DNA from: Plasmopara viticola
Lineage: Eukaryota; Oomycota; Peronosporomycetes; Peronosporales; Peronosporaceae
NCBI GenBank assembly: GCA_001695595.3
Contig: MBPM02000023.1
Location: 744,001 to 808,000 of the forward strand
DNA length: 64,000 nucleotides
Direction: 5' to 3'
A program made the translations under genes and the position numbers. The first letter of the stretch is position 1, and every line of letters begins with the position of its first letter. Below the pieces are notes generated by a model, which did no database searches, had not been told where the DNA came from, and saw only the letters and a program-made list of their open reading frames with translations. Positions 35,329 to 46,500 of the stretch are shown in pieces.

Positions 35329-37110
35329 TTGCTACAAGACCTTGTAGAGCGTTCCTGGGTTACATTGGATGCTCCTAGCCTGGCAGTGGATTGCGCAATG
35401 CAGCAAAAGGGCTTTGGTTTGGCCAAGATGCGCACGCTTTGTCCCGATGGCGCTACCAAAAGTGTCGGTTTACAGTGCTCTTATTATGGTAAAGCCAGAC
35501 CTTTAACCGCTCATCAAAAACAAAAAGACCTGCCGATCGCAGATAAAGACACCATGTACAAAGATTGATCACGATCACCACAACCATGAGCCTTTTGCTG
35601 ACTGCGCGGTGCATCCCGATTGCCAGACCTTCACGACTGATCAGCACCAGTGGGTCTTGATGCTGTTTTTTGCTCGTCTGGCATCGACACGCACCGCAGT
35701 AGCTATGCGTAACAGCCATGGCGTCGCGGTAACTCCTTGCAATGTTTTCAAAATACAGATTGTTGAGCGTAGACGTATTTTGGCAGGTCGCTCACCACTT
35801 GCCGCACTGCTTGACGGCCTGGAATATTTTGCTTCCGTTAATGCACCGTACTTCTCCACTTTCGACGAATAGCGGCGGCTTACCAACTTCATCGTCGTCT
35901 CTCCCTCGGCGAAGGAGATCTACAGCTGATTTTCTACCGGCAACGTCCGGCCAATAGACTCCACCTACAAGACAAATCGTTTTGGCTTGCCACTACTTCA
36001 TGTTGTGGGGGTCACAGCCACGTCTCATCTTTTCAGATCTGCATACTGCTTTATGGCAGCACAAACGAAAGAGAATCGTCGCTGGGCAGCCCGCTTGATC
36101 GCGCGCGTGTTTCGGCAATTTTTCACTATCCCATCAACTTTCGTGACCGACCGCGAACTGGCGCTCATGAACGCGTTCGATGCCGTGTTTCCTAGTGCCA
36201 ACTGACTCCTTTGCCGATGGCATATTTCAAAGAACATTCTCGCAAAACAACTGAGAACTTTTACATCAATGAGCCTTCGCAGAGTTAGATCGGCAGTGAA
36301 ACTTTCTTGTGATTGGATTCCTATGCCCTCCAGCTTGCTTGTATGCGTGAGACCTTTTCTGTGCGCGTCATGGCCTATCTAAAGAATATTCTGCTTGTGC
36401 ACAATTGTCACCGCTTTTATGCCATTTCGGACATTAGACCACATCAAGGGCCGAGAGCGCGCATTTTGCATAAGAAAATCGGATTGCCAATTTGACGGCA
36501 GACATCTTAGCGGTGGGCTCGGCTTGTCGTATTGCGAGCGAAGCCCAGCTTGCTGCCATCAAGTTTTAGACCGTAAAGAAACGCATTTTTTCATATTTTC
36601 ATTTCAACAGGGCCCTCTCTGCTCTCGTGAGAAAGGTGCCGGTCGCATGGTTGCAGTCAGCATTAAAAAAATTAAATATCAAAAACAAATCGGCACGACA
36701 GCAGCGATTGTCTTGGAATGTTCACCTCAATTCTTGGTCATCCATGCAAGCATATCTTCCGCACCAAGGCAGCAGTACCAACAGAACAATCGATTGTTAC
36801 AAACACGAGAGGAGTCTACTAATGCATAGAATTACCGTCAAATCAGGATTTTCGACTACCTTGACGAGTTACCGGCTCCATAAGCACACAATTCTGCGCT
36901 CGAATACGGTCGTGTTTGTCCAGCAAATACGTTTAAGAGACCAAGTGCACCACAAAGAGCATAGCAAAGATCGCCGCAGCGCAATCCAACACAATTTGAA
37001 ATCGTTGTGGCTTTTTTTAAACCCTAAAAGAGGTGCGGACGATGCGGACAGCCTGGTCATACTATACGAACTTGCGAACAGGGACCGGCACCGAACCGGT
37101 ACTTTCTTAG
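35329..37110 (+). pseudogene. MULE transposase, decayed copy with zinc knuckle
   Basis: Plus-strand fragments follow the MULE transposase order: an N-terminal part (35329-35568), DHHNHEPFADCAVHPDCQTF, RRRILAGRSPLAALLDGLE, FIVVSPSAKEIYS, IDSTYKTNRFGLPLLHVVGV with S replacing A in the usual DATY-type block, TFVTDRELALMNAFDAVF and LCRWHISKNILAKQL. Stops interrupt at about 35869, 35927 and 36202. At 37034-37075 one frame reads CGRCGQPGHTIRTC, a C-x2-C-x4-H-x4-C zinc knuckle typical of the C-terminus. The copy differs strongly from the 22.6-kb and 17.6-kb transposases, so it is a separate lineage. No terminal repeats were found. Confidence 0.8.
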
Positions 37111-37119
37111 GTCAATCCT

Positions 37120-38070
37120 GATGCAGTGGCGTCTATATTAGCATCCATCCTGATGCCCTGGGTATCACTGACGAGTGGGAAAATTTTTCATGCCCCTAGA
37201 CATTATCGCGCCGCTGCGAGAGCATTGACGGATATAAAGCAGGGTTTTGATAGATCAAGGATACTCTTTCCCATAAATTTGGTACGATACACGCGCTGGA
37301 CAAGTCATATGTATGGTATTTCCTCTTATATAGAGTGAGATCAAGTTGTGTATAAAATATTTTTCAGTGCTTAGTAGTAGGCCTGGTCTTCACTTCTTCT
37401 CTGCTTTTCGACTTCTTGTGCATTTTCGTGTCTCAACAGCCAATCAAATATCAAGAAGATGGTGTAGAGGTGCTATAAAAAATAAGGTGTGAAGGGTTAG
37501 CGGCTCTCTATATCGAATACAAATCGTGCTATTTTTTGGTCCTACCTGCCTCAATTTAATGAAGACTTTATCTACACTATAAATATGCCAAGTGACGGGC
37601 TCGTGAGGCTTGTAAGCTTCGTGCTGATCCATTGTGTGGCCTCATTGTCGTTAGAAAACATTTAAGTGTGTCAGCTTATGATTAGATGATCCATCTTCAA
37701 GGTGGCAGCACAGCTTGCGCGGAAGACATCAACCGCCGAATAATTGAGACGTGTAGAGGCGCGTTATTTTTAAGCCGATTTAGACTATGCACCATAACAT
37801 GCTCCGAATTTTAGTAGGACAACTTGAACGCCGATATATTAATCTCAAATACAATGATAAGCTATATAAATTGCTTGATCGACAACGCTGTAGTGTAGAA
37901 TTCGTCAGGGTGGTAGCTTTAAGATGAAAAACTTGCTCCAGACCAACCAATGCTGCGATTGTGAAAGCAATTTAAAAGCAGTGTAGTAAACGTCATGATT
38001 GTTGTTCATCGCGGCATTTTATCGCCACCTCTTCTTGTCGATCACTATATTCTGTCCTAAAATGGGAAAG
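37120..38070. other. Intergenic, no gene seen
   Basis: Short frames only, between the MULE remnant and the 3' end of TIM9. It marks the edge between transposon-rich sequence and the compact gene island. Confidence 0.5.
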
Positions 38071-38076
38071 GTGACT

Positions 38077-38340
38077 CTATTTCTGTTGCTCTTGCTGCTG
38101 CATGATTTCGGCATAGCTTTCCTGTAGGCGAACAGAAGATCGCATCGTGTGGCGCAAAAATTTCTCGGCGCAATTGTTCACGCAAGACGTCTCCTTGTCA
38201 TCCAGTTTCTTGCTACGAAAAGCGTGCACACAGTCCGTAAAGCACAGCTCTACCGTGCGGCTGAAATATGCAATGGTCTGCGTCACGCGCATTTCCTCAA
38301 TGTGCTCTTCCATCTTGCGCTCGAACTCGCGTTGGCTCAT
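38077..38340 (-). CDS. TIM9: Mitochondrial intermembrane-space chaperone Tim9
   Basis: An 87-aa small Tim protein. It carries the twin CX3C signature, CFTDC (C33, C37) and CVNNC (C53, C57), with 15 residues between the inner cysteines. The surroundings (KKLDDKETSCVNNCAEKFL, then RSSVRLQE) are those of Tim9 rather than Tim8, Tim10 or Tim13. Tim9 pairs with Tim10 in a hexamer that escorts hydrophobic carrier precursors across the intermembrane space; its cysteines are oxidised by the Mia40 pathway. Length is typical and the frame has no intron. The start is the first ATG. It stands head to head with a Qc-SNARE gene, 107 bp apart. Confidence 0.93.
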   Translation of the reverse strand: MSQREFERKMEEHIEEMRVTQTIAYFSRTVELCFTDCVHAFRSKKLDDKETSCVNNCAEKFLRHTMRSSVRLQESYAEIMQQQEQQK

Positions 38341-38447
38341 TGTGAAAGTCTTTTATCGTTTTTGTGGCTCTCTTTCCTTTAATAATTTTATTACATTTAG
38401 TCAAATGTAATACAAAAATATAGTTTTTTTTTGCAAGAAGAGTCACC
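38341..38447. promoter_or_regulatory. Divergent promoter between TIM9 and the Qc-SNARE gene
   Basis: Only 107 bp separate the two start codons on opposite strands, so both promoters and 5' UTRs must fit here or overlap. The sequence is very T-rich on the plus strand; no CCAAT box was seen. Confidence 0.65.
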
Positions 38448-39314
38448 ATGAGCGCGACGGCGTGGGCGTCATGGCTTGACCGTCTGGAGAGCGCACGCGG
38501 TAAGGAGCAGACGTTGTCCAGCAAAATACGCACAGGCAATACAAGTGCTATCGGCACCAGTGTTTTTGCCCTTCAACAGAGCGTTTCGCGGCTGAAGCGC
38601 GACTTTGATCACTTGAAGTTGTCACCCACTTCTGTGTACGGCTAGGCTGCTAATTCTTGACGCATGTGTATTTAATAAAAGGATGTGCGTTTATTGCTGC
38701 ACAGGACAAAGGAAGAAATTGAGCGGCGTGAACAGCTGCTAAATCAGTTGGCACGGAACCAAGTACTACCGAATATATTTGTTTAAGTGAGGGCGTGATC
38801 TAATTCTTGCTTAATTTGATGGATAGCAAGAGGATTTGGATATGTATAACGCCCGGAAGACTCTTAACGCAAAAGAAACGTGCGTCAACTTCCAAAGCAC
38901 TTAAATATTGTACAAACTTTCAAATGCTGCGCTGTCTTGAGCAGTTCTGGTGCGGCGGATGCGCCATCACGACTATTAAGCATGCAAAATCAGATCATGA
39001 AGGACCAGGACCAGCAGCTGGACTTGATCGGTAATGGCGTGTCAAACTTACGCAATTACAGCCTGACTGTTAAGGACGAGACGGAGTTGCACGTGCGGCT
39101 GTTAAACGAGATTGATGACGACGTGGCTCGCGTGACGGACGGACTCGAGTCTGAGGGTGCGCGCGCAGCACGTGTACGATAAATCGTCGACTACAATTGC
39201 TTTTCTATTAACATTTTTTTGCAGGTGGCAAAGCAAAGCAACAACACCAAGTTGTACCTTATTATTCTCGTGCTCGTTTTGCTTCTCATTTTTCTCCTTC
39301 TGGTCGGTGGATAG
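38448..39314 (+). CDS. Qc-SNARE, SYP5/syntaxin-8-like
   Basis: Five exons (38448-38635, 38705-38762, 38827-38879, 38942-39173, 39225-39314) with GT-AG introns of 51-69 nt give a 206-aa tail-anchored SNARE. The N-terminal half (MSATAWASWLDRLE..., TKEEIERREQLLNQL) forms helices. The SNARE motif begins LLSMQNQIMKDQDQQLDLIG, with the central glutamine expected of a Q-SNARE, and continues through NEIDDDVARVTDGLE. A terminal hydrophobic anchor (KLYLIILVLVLLLIFLLL) ends in VGG. Such Qc-SNAREs work in trans-Golgi, endosome and vacuole fusion. Each splice junction keeps frame and joins protein-like sequence, which supports the model. The exact subclass is inferred from the motif only. Confidence 0.85.
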
Positions 39315-39649
39315 ATAGTCCAGAAATTTAGGGTCGTTTAAGACTGGCGTCATAAGTTTATCGTAAATATTGACTTGATCCTTCCGATGCAATAATTTTA
39401 GGGATCCGCTAATCAATCTTTCTTTGTTTCCACCACACCACTTTGAGGTAAAGCGTGGAACTCGTGTACTAACGCGCGATCATTGTCTTTGATTTCGGAT
39501 GCAAATGCTGATATTACTCGCTAGACAGAAGCTCTTAGCCGTGAGATCGATGCATTTGAAGCAACGGTAAAGATGGAGAGATGGAAGCTACAACAGACAT
39601 TCCACCTAGTGACGATACGGTGCGTGCTAGTAACTAATGCTTAGGCTTG

Positions 39650-41569
39650 ATGTCTGAGTTTGGCTATCGTGCGATTATACAGTTTCGCCCACATGAGACG
39701 ACCACGAAGCCTTTGAAGGCTGCATTGCATAAGTTTGCGCAGAAGAAAAAGGAGCGTGTAACAACTGCAATACAGCAACGTCGGGCTTCTTTTTACGAGG
39801 AAAGAGCCACAAGCTTTGCCGGGAACAATGAAGAAAGCGAACGGGCTAATTACCGCCAGTGTGGGCAACGCCCTCACCGGCCTCTCCAAGGTGCGTATGT
39901 GAGATGTATTTATATAATTAAATACTCATTAAGGTCTGTCCTCACGTAATGCGTCGGGTAAATTACGCTGCATGCAATTTGAGCAATTATTGGCACAGAA
40001 AGTTATTGATACGGAAACTTAGCTTGGGTGGCATCCCAACAAAATATTGACCTACAGTCTGGCGGCTGCTATTGGTCTCTGTCTCTCGCCAAAAACCGAA
40101 GCGCCTCGCATGAAGACAAGCGAGGTCTTTGAGTTGGTTTTCAAGACCGATCGTTAGGCATGACGATTTGGGAACAGAATGAAAGTGTGATTGTCAATCA
40201 CTTTAAGCGTCAACCGAACGGTGCACTCGGCGAGGCAAAAGCCAGTGGTAGATTCATTCCGACGACGTGAATGGCGCAAGGACTGTCTGGCGCAGCTGCG
40301 GCAATGTCGTTCAGATGCTACAGTCGCTGACGCGTCCATTGTGCATCCGATTCTCTTGTCCGTTTCGACGCGATGAATTGTTTGCAGTTGAATGTCGAGG
40401 AGCTAGTCTCAATATGACGGTCACGACAGACGATGTGAATGTTGTTGTCAAGACTTGCTTATGGCACACCCAAACATTGTAGGCGATGCTGAAGCTCATA
40501 GTGTACGCATCTCTGACATCGTGCATGCTGTAGACGGAGACGTGATTCATGGACTCGAGGTTAACCGTGCTATTAGCTTACTTAGTCGCAGTACACGGCC
40601 CATGGTAGTCGTCTTTGCGCGATCAAAGATCATGCCACCAACGCCTGGGTAATTCATGAATGTCATGGCTAACTTTTTCGTTCGCATCCACGGTCGCATC
40701 GTCACTTCGATTGAGCAATGTAGACAGATCTGGATCACGTCGTGGCCCGGCGGCATCCATGTTGAGTGGCGTTGACGGGGAGAATTTGCTAGAGGAGGAA
40801 ATGCTCGAGTTTTGTGACGGATTGGGCACTGACGACGCGTTCAACCAAAAAGAAGTGGATGTGTTGAAGGGTATGGTGTTTGCGATGCGACCAGACATGT
40901 GTTGTGCTGTCAGGCGAAAGAATAACAATGCACTCGTGGCCCTTGTGCGATCTCCGTTCGGATAATTTACTTAAGACTCGACAGTGCATTCTACTGGCAG
41001 GCCCCGTGTCGCTTGAGCGCAAAAAACGTTTCCATGTCTTGCTGACTAACCACGAACGGCGTTTGTTTGTCAATAAAGACACGAATCTATTAGAAGACGA
41101 GATTATGTGCTCACAAATTGTCACTGGGAGCTCGCGGTCCAAGTATTAAGAGCTTACAATTTCCACAAGCAAGACAGACTACGTCTTGATTGACAACTTT
41201 ATTGAAACTGTCATTCGGGTGCGTGCTATCCTGCCTTTTACATGCACACAAGGGATGCCCTAGGTGGCAAGCAGCAGGCGCTTTCTTGTCTCCAAAAAGC
41301 GAGTTTTTGGGCTGCGCGGCATTCGTCTTACGGGCTACAAAAAGGAGAGTCTAATTCATCAGGTTGGCGCAAAAAACAGCACAATTTCTCTTGCAGATGC
41401 TAAAATTGACATTTCGAACCCACGCAACCTCTCAATCAGCATCACGACGCCCGAGTTTAGTCAGGCTTGTAAGAAGCTCATCTTGACAGCAACGTCGACG
41501 CGAGAGTTTAACAAGTGGACCTCGGCATTGCTGGCACTGCAATTGGGATCTGCAACGCCTGCGGGTTGA
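39650..41569 (+). pseudogene. PDZ- and PH-domain protein gene with several frame breaks
   Basis: Protein-like segments in order: MSEFGYRAIIQF (39650 on); a PDZ-like domain (EVFELVFKTDR, then LGMTIWEQNESVIVNHFKR, then DDVNGARTVW and MLQSLTRPLCIRF); a second PDZ domain (ASLNMTVTTDDVNVVVKTC, then SVRISDIVHAVDGDVIHGLE); an acidic linker (LLEEEMLEFCDGLG); and a PH-like region (RKKRFHVLLTNHERRLFVN, then after an intron SSRRFLVSKKRVFGLRGI and FNKWTSALLALQL). Frame changes without splice sites occur near 40154, 40262, 40460 and 40900. Such a protein would be a membrane-associated scaffold. The upstream part is uncertain; an earlier exon around 39500-39610 is possible. It is either a decaying gene or one hit by assembly indels, since the neighbours are intact. 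Confidence 0.6.
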
Positions 41570-42170
41570 GAGACACGTTGCTGTTAATTCGACTTAACAA
41601 ACACGATTCGTTTGTGTTTTAACCAGAGCTTCAGCGGTGAAGACGCTCTGCTTGGAAGTTACTTTATGAAATTATAGGAAATCGTGGAGTGGCTACGATG
41701 AACGTGTTGCGATGCAGCGAATGAACTGAAGAAAGAAGCTCGCAGTAGCTTGTGCTGTGCGTACAATATGTAGGGCAAAGTATTGCAAATGAAGTGAAGT
41801 CGAGATGAAGCAAATTACATGAGAAGCTTATCGAATCGTTCTTTGTGTTCAAAACAATTCCTGGTCTTTCCTGTACACTGCGATATCAGCAGCTAGTGTT
41901 TGAATCTCCTCGATCGGTCTTAGATAGGCCCAAATTGGTAGAATTCCAGCTTGTTTTGCACAGCTGTGAGCTTTTCCATCGCTGTCTTGGTATCTCTTTT
42001 CATCTTTTTATCGGCCTGATTGCAACTTGCTGCGTCACGAGTTCCACAACTTTCCTATCATCTTGTTATAGTGGTGTGGTGGACACAAAAAGAAGATCGA
42101 GGGGGGGGGGTTAGTTAGCCAGCTGCCTGATTTTCTAATTTTGACTCTCTTACATCTACAGGACGTCACC
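41570..42170. other. Intergenic, no gene seen
   Basis: Between the PDZ/PH gene and the CENP-L-like gene. It contains a run of ten G (42101-42110). The sequence just before 42171 ends in tctacag, so a 5' intron in the downstream gene is possible. Confidence 0.5.
42101..42110. repeat. Poly(G) tract of 10
   Basis: A run of ten G about 60 bp upstream of the proposed CENP-L-like start. Confidence 0.85.
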
Positions 42171-43479
42171 ATGACCATGTGCTGTTCCCTTAAAAGCCCG
42201 AAAGTTGACGTTCCGCTCATCGTCGACATGGAACCTGAACCAGTCATTTCGTCCGAACAGCAGGAAAAGCTTCGAGAAAGCTATAGCTCACCAATGCGTC
42301 CGTCGCAATACACGCAGGCTCCAGGGAATGTTGGGACCGCGAATGATATACCACGCGAAGCTTCCGTGCATCTTGATCGTGAGCGCATTAGCATGGAACA
42401 CTTTCTTCTCGGCCGTCGCTGGTTTCTTCACTGCGCATCGCCGCTCTTTCACTTCACTCCAATGAGCTTAGCGAGTACGCGCACGACTTAGTCAAGACGC
42501 TACGTGCCAATGCGCTACGGACGTGCGGACAGCAGTTTGGCTATACTGTGAGCATTCAGAACACGGCGACAATTGTGGCCTTTGATATTAACGAGGACCG
42601 TAATAAACGTCGCAGTATTGAAGTGTACACGGCCTCAGCACAAACCAAAGATTTGGAGCGCTCGGGGAGTTTCGTGCTCTACCTACCGACCGACGAGGAG
42701 CAGCACAATTCGCCTAAAGGACAGGAGAAACAGCAGGTGATTTTACTTAGAGGAGACGCAGAGCTGCTTGATGTGGTCCGCTTCTGGCTGCAACACCGCT
42801 TTCAGTGCGTAGTGGGCATTAACGCTGTGCATATGCAACAGCTGAACCTTAAGTGCTTGGCACATGATTTGACCGTGGCGAGTCTGATAGCTGAAGATAA
42901 AATCCCGGTGAGCGCTGAAAGTGACATAAGTGACCAGGAAGCACAGGCAGATTTGTGTTGTGGTGGCTCTATCAAACCAGCGCAAGGTGCGCTGCTGCTG
43001 AAGTACCGTGCGACGAAAGAGGCAGACGTTGTGCGTACGTACACAATGACAGTGCCCTGGGCCACGCTGCGTCGACTCTTTCAGGAGACAAAAGATTGCA
43101 GTCATTTACCGATTCACGTACCAGGTACGCATTGAATTTGTATGGTGTATTGCAAGTCATTGATGACGTTTCTTGGTGCTGTGTCTAGAGCTCATCGAGT
43201 TAGTAGAGCGGCTTTATTTTGATTCTTTGCCGTTTGATTTGTCTGCGTACAAGATCGAGCGGATTCAAATGCAGCAAGTGGCGATCAACTTGGATGGAGG
43301 CGTGGAGGTGAGCGCTGAGTCACTTTATGCTACGAATAATTCAATAATCTCAGTTTGACTTGTGTCGTGTATTGTAGCTTTACAGCATGGACTTTGTGTC
43401 CACTGTGCTATATACTCTACTGGAGGTGCTTGCAGTGCAGTCTAACGCCACGTCTTTACGTCCAGAGATGACGCTTTGA
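42171..43479 (+). CDS. CENPL: Centromere protein L (CENP-L)-like, one frame break
   Basis: Three exons (42171-43124, 43189-43307, 43378-43479) with introns of 64 and 70 nt would encode about 390 aa, close to the vertebrate protein. The family pattern is visible: an N-terminal RRWFLHCASPLFHF followed by ELSEYAHDLVKTL, a middle block VVRFWLQHRFQCVVGINAVH, and a C-terminal run TYTMTVPWATLRRLF, ELIELVERLYFDSLPFDLS and INLDGGVELYSMDFVS. CENP-L works with CENP-N in the constitutive kinetochore network at centromeric nucleosomes. The reading frame changes once near 42440, between the SPLFHF and ELSEYAH parts, with no intron there; one missing base explains it. The remainder is clean. A sequencing or assembly slip is as likely as a true mutation. 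It is tail to tail with HEATR5, 106 bp apart. Confidence 0.65.
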
Positions 43480-43585
43480 ACAGTATATTGTCTTGTATCG
43501 TCCAGGATCGGTATCCTGAGCAATGTTCAGCTAACCATTCAGATGACGTAGTGTATAAGTATATATACATCAAATGTTTAGCAAA

Positions 43586-46500
43586 CTAATTGTATCGGCT
43601 TAAATCAAGCTTGGCAGCGGAAACACTGTTTCTTAGCGAATGAGAGGACTCTCCGCGATGTCCTGTTTGATTCGAGCCCGTGAAAGCTAGACGCAGCGAA
43701 GTTTCGAGCACTTCGCGTAGAGCAGGTGCCATCGACGCCACATCTTCCTTGAATGCAACGGCGTGAGTCTGCGCAAAACACAAGAGAAGTCGAGCCAGGA
43801 TAGAAGAAACCTGTGTAGGAATCGCATTATCTGTTACTGGCGAGACCGGATGGCGGAGCACAGTCGCAAGTCTTGAAAGCAGCATGTGCACTAATTCGGA
43901 GCCATATTGATCGTTTATTTGCGTGGTCAAAATACGAAGAAGCGCCTCTGCTGCATCGAGTTCATCAAGCTCTGCAGACGTTTCAGGATAGCCGTTTGTT
44001 GCACAAACAATCTCGACGAGAAGCGGTCCTAATGCCATCAAATACCGATTTAATATGGCCATTTGGTGCACGTCGATAAGCTTTATCATCATTGCGTTCA
44101 AACCTCGCAACAACTCTGCCTTGGCAGCAGCGTGGTGCTGCTTCTTTGTCATCTTATCTCCAACTTCAGGTGTCGAATCCTTTTCCAATGCTGTCAAAAT
44201 TGTGTTGGAAACTTCATAATGGAAACGCTCTGCTTCGGCTTGTAGATAAGGTGGAAATTTGACGGCAAAATTAGCTACTATCTGCAATGAGAACTTCGGG
44301 GCAGAGCAAATGTCGACTTTGATCCACTGGGCCAGAAATTCGTAGCAAGTGCGCATGCTCGACTCGATTCGAGCTAAAATTTCTTTAGTTGCACTCTTGT
44401 TGCTGTCCAGCGAACGTGCTAGCGCTAGCACTGACTCGATGGAAGCACGACTGAGCGTCACAACAGCGTCCTTTACCGAGGTGGAATAGTAGCACCCAGC
44501 AACAGCACAGGTAACCTGCTGTACTGTAGCGAGTGAGCGCACCACGCCATGCCTCGCCTCTTCAGTTGAGTGTAAAAGTATAATGCCATTAGTAGCAAAT
44601 TGTACGATTTCAGTCATGTGCTTGGTATCTTCGACACCCGCGATTGAGCTCGGACGAAACACTGTGGGTTTGCTCCCGATACTTACTGCTCGCGCATGTC
44701 GAGTTTGCTCAGTAGCGTCACAGAGTTGGCAAACAACTTCTGTTGGACACAATCCGGCTTGCACTACTGCATTGAATAGGGTCTTTGTATGATGTTGTTC
44801 CTCCTTTTCAAAGTGACACAAGTCTCGAGCGAAATCGAGGTTTTTGCGCGATAAGCACGAAAACATCGCCTTTAAAGCTTCCAATTGCGCAATACCATAA
44901 CACCGCATACTTGCAAGTCTGAGTGCGTTAAGTGCAGCAATAAATAGCACCAAAAAGTTGCACGACAAAGTGCGATCCTGTTTATGTGGAATCTCCACTA
45001 GAGCTCTTAGTAGCAATGGAACACTTCGAAGAACGGCGGGTAATTCCGCTTCGTCTTCCATTCGATCACGAGCGTTGGCATTAATATGGAAAACCGCACT
45101 AGACAGCAAAACGAATGTCCACGTAGGAATCGTCTCTTCTTGAGCACTACACATTGAAACCGAGTTCGGCAAGTAAACTTTCAGAATAGCCATCGCGTTG
45201 ATAATTTTCGGCCAGTACCGCTTGTATAGTGTTTTAAGAGCTTTCGATGTCGATGAAGCAGCCATCGAGGAATTTGCAGTAGATTTGACAGGTGGAAGCG
45301 GCATTTGAAGTGCTGGCATCATCATGCACTCGTCGACAAACAACGAAGCACCGGGGGACATTTCTAGCTGAGCCCACTGCTCACAACCTTGCATGACGAC
45401 GGCGTACGCAAAGGTCGAATCCATCCAACATTTGAACAAATACTCAGTCGTTTCTGACAAGCCACTCGTCACCGCTTTTACGAGTGGGGATGTTGCAATA
45501 GTTTGGCAATCATCATCACGCACATCGCTCTGAGCGATCGCCTCTTTGACGCAAGACGCTAGCAATTCTCCCACGGCCGCTAAGTTTGCTAGTGAAAGAG
45601 ACATTCGGGTGAATGAGTCTCCAATGAAGTGCGCGTGGCCATAGTCCGATGTCAGAATTGCTTTTAAAATGCGACCCAATGCTACCTTGTCTCGAGTCAG
45701 ATGAGCAGAGACACAGGCACCTGCAATGTCATGTGCTTCGAGCAGTAATGGTGCGTAAAAGTATATTTCCTCGGTATTGTCTTTTTCCAGACAAGAGCTT
45801 AACAGCGGCGGCTCCGCTCGAACCTGATAGAAAGCATGACGGATAGCAGACGAAAGCTGGGCACGGTATGGATCCAACAAGAACCCATCTCCCGCAGCCA
45901 CCTCAGGATCACGGGCTGCCGCAAAATTTTTAACAAGCACATTTAATAGTTGGAGACCCACACACTGAAACATGAGAAGCTCGTCACCCTCCGCGACGGT
46001 TGTGGCAACTTGGCACGCAAGAGTTACAAATTCATCCAGATACATACACAAAAAATTTCCGGAACTGAAATCGGCCGAAGCCCCAGCAGTGAGCATCTCA
46101 GAGATATAGCGGCGCGATGCTGCGAGGTCGAAATGAAGCTGTTTACTTCGCCACGCGCCGTTTGTCATCGGCGGGTTCACCGTCATCAATTCAAACACGT
46201 GTAAAACGCATTCCACTGCGAAGTGGCGCACCTGCCGTGAAAGCGGCGGCATCAACGCAATAAGGCCTCCCACACTTGCTTTTGTCGCTCGCCACGTATG
46301 CACTTGAGTGGCAACAGCCGCAGATGCCAATGAGTTCGCATCAAGTGTCGATGCATCTAAGCCTCGGTTAGATGACCACGACAAAGTTTTCACCTCCTCT
46401 TTTAATGCTTTATTCTTCGTCGGTGCTACGCTACCCACGCCGACGACTTTCGGGCTCATCATGAGCTCCTTGCTATTAGCACTAGAACTTGCTGATTCCC

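Noticed and set aside
39587..39700. A 21-nt intron joining an upstream MEATTDIPPSDDT exon to MSEFGYR
   Set aside because: The frame would fit, but an intron this short is not credible when neighbouring introns are 51-105 nt.
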